Assembly: GCA_947626175.1 (NCBI GenBank)
Contig: CANQRE010000052.1
Coordinates: 1-5,400 of the forward strand
Direction of reading: 5' to 3'
DNA: 5,400 bases
Origin: an uncultured Clostridia bacterium
GTDB taxonomy: Bacteria; Bacillota; Clostridia; Christensenellales; UBA1242
The translations under genes and the position numbers were made by a program. This document shows, one piece after another, positions 4,615 to 5,400 of the stretch. Below the pieces are notes generated by a model that had not been told where the DNA came from, ran no database searches, and worked only from the letters and a program-made list of their open reading frames with translations. Every line of letters begins with the position of its first letter. Within the stretch, counting starts at the first letter, position 1.

Positions 4615-5400
4615 GTGAGCAAGAAAAATAAAATTATCATTTCAGTTTGCGTTCCGCTTGCGGTGGTGATCATTCTCATCACCATTCTTTTGCCGATTTT
4701 GCTTTTAAAGCCAACAAAGGCAAAGAACGTTGAAGTTGTTGCAAATGCCAATCAAATTGTTGTCAAAACTTCAGTGGTTGAAAAGGAGCGAACTTACAAG
4801 TTCAAGTTTGTTTCTGTGGACGGCGAAAAGGTTTTTGATTCGCAATCGCATGTTTTTGACATCACCGAGCTTTTGTGGACAAATGAGCTAAAACTTGGAA
4901 CTGAATATGAAGTGTCGGTTTGCTTGGTGGACAAAAGTGGAATTCTTGCAGGAGATTTTGGCGAAGCATTTAGGTTTGTGCCAGAGCTAACTTTGGATCA
5001 AGTGCAAAATGTAACATACAATGAGCAAACAAACTCTCTTGAATGGCAAAGCGTTCGCGGAGCGGACGGATATAACATTTATTACAATCTTGAAGATAAA
5101 CTTGTAAAAGCGGTGAGTGAGCAAACAAACTTTTCGCTTGCCGATGTTGTTGGCGGCGAAAGAAATATTTTTGTCACAGCATATTCAAACAACGAATTTT
5201 TGCATGAAAGCGACAAGTCTAACACGGTCTCGCTTGTTGTTGAACATCAAATTGCTGAAATTTCTTCTGCCAGAATTGACCTTGAAAACAATCTTGTGAT
5301 TGAATGCTCTGAAAAGCTATGTGGCATTGAGCTATTTGATGAAATTTCGCAAACGACCTATTCCATTTCAATTGGCAGCGTCACCGCACTTTCAAATGGC
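4615..5400 (+). CDS. Membrane-anchored surface protein with fibronectin type III-like domains, 3' end beyond window
   Basis: The frame is open for 262 codons from GTG 4615 to the right edge with no stop. The N-terminus MSKKNK is followed by a long hydrophobic helix (about 7-31), then an exported part. Two regions look like Fn3 beta-sandwiches. Residues about 37-123 carry LGTEYEVSVCLVD (94-106), typical of the Y.v.V strand. Residues about 125-209 carry LEWQSVRGADGYNIYY (142-157) and IFVTAYSNN (185-193), ending NTVSLVVE; the W..V.GADGY.IY pattern is the classic Fn3 core. A third domain seems to begin near 213. Such domains usually bind carbohydrate or protein or act as spacers on surface proteins and secreted glycosidases; the functional domain may lie beyond the edge. 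Start: ATG 4597 and GTG 4600 are in frame but lie upstream of the predicted transcript start. GTG 4615 gives a normal basic N-terminus. No candidate has a Shine-Dalgarno. Confidence 0.88.
   Translation, partial: MSKKNKIIISVCVPLAVVIILITILLPILLLKPTKAKNVEVVANANQIVVKTSVVEKERTYKFKFVSVDGEKVFDSQSHVFDITELLWTNELKLGTEYEVSVCLVDKSGILAGDFGEAFRFVPELTLDQVQNVTYNEQTNSLEWQSVRGADGYNIYYNLEDKLVKAVSEQTNFSLADVVGGERNIFVTAYSNNEFLHESDKSNTVSLVVEHQIAEISSARIDLENNLVIECSEKLCGIELFDEISQTTYSISIGSVTALSNG

Noticed and set aside
5117..5299. Plus-strand 60-codon open frame
   Set aside because: It lies in another frame inside the Fn3 gene, whose frame stays open for 262 codons with recognisable domain motifs.
1..5400. Mobile element, CRISPR array or defence system
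   Set aside because: There are no short spaced repeats, transposase or integrase motifs, or nuclease motifs. The direct repeats are whole diverged genes, consistent with tandem duplication.

Overview
The window is AT-rich bacterial DNA with dense coding, Shine-Dalgarno leaders, near-consensus TTGACA/TATAAT-type promoters and classic hairpin-plus-T-tract terminators. TGG encodes Trp and TGA is used as a stop (second gene), so the standard bacterial code applies. This fits a low-GC Bacillota-like organism, perhaps an uncultured Clostridia-type gut bacterium, but no marker gene fixes the taxonomy. I see no tRNA, rRNA, CRISPR, transposase, integrase or phage gene.

Positions 2-4051 hold a tandem array of four same-strand paralogues. 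The first is cut by the left edge; the other three are complete (339, 351 and 342 residues). The complete copies share one design: a basic N-terminus, one membrane-spanning helix, a Ser/Thr/Asp/Asn-rich stalk, and an exported domain of about 270 residues. Shared landmarks in that domain are IYNNGKGS, LEEEWFYF, GYRAIN, RKD..Y.YI, EFKI.KKTGKL and FQTMDK. I do not recognise the family, and its function is unknown. Copies 1 and 2 look cotranscribed and end at a strong terminator (1775-1802). Copies 3 and 4 are the closest pair; each has its own TTGACA promoter with a 17-nt spacer. No terminator is visible between copies 3 and 4. Copy 4 ends at a terminator (4050-4076).

Positions 4097-4123 form a second, bidirectional terminator. 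It separates the array from a convergent minus-strand gene (4134-4505) for a small three-helix membrane protein with an acidic cytoplasmic tail. That gene has a strong Shine-Dalgarno and its own extended -10 promoter.

From 4615 to the right edge runs a divergent plus-strand gene with no stop inside the window. It encodes an N-terminally anchored surface protein with fibronectin type III-like domains. Its start lies 6 nt after a perfect TATAAT and has no Shine-Dalgarno, so a leaderless transcript is possible.

Together the window looks like a cell-surface locus: an expanding family of anchored ectodomain proteins, a small membrane protein and an Fn3-type surface protein. A shared function is inference from proximity only.
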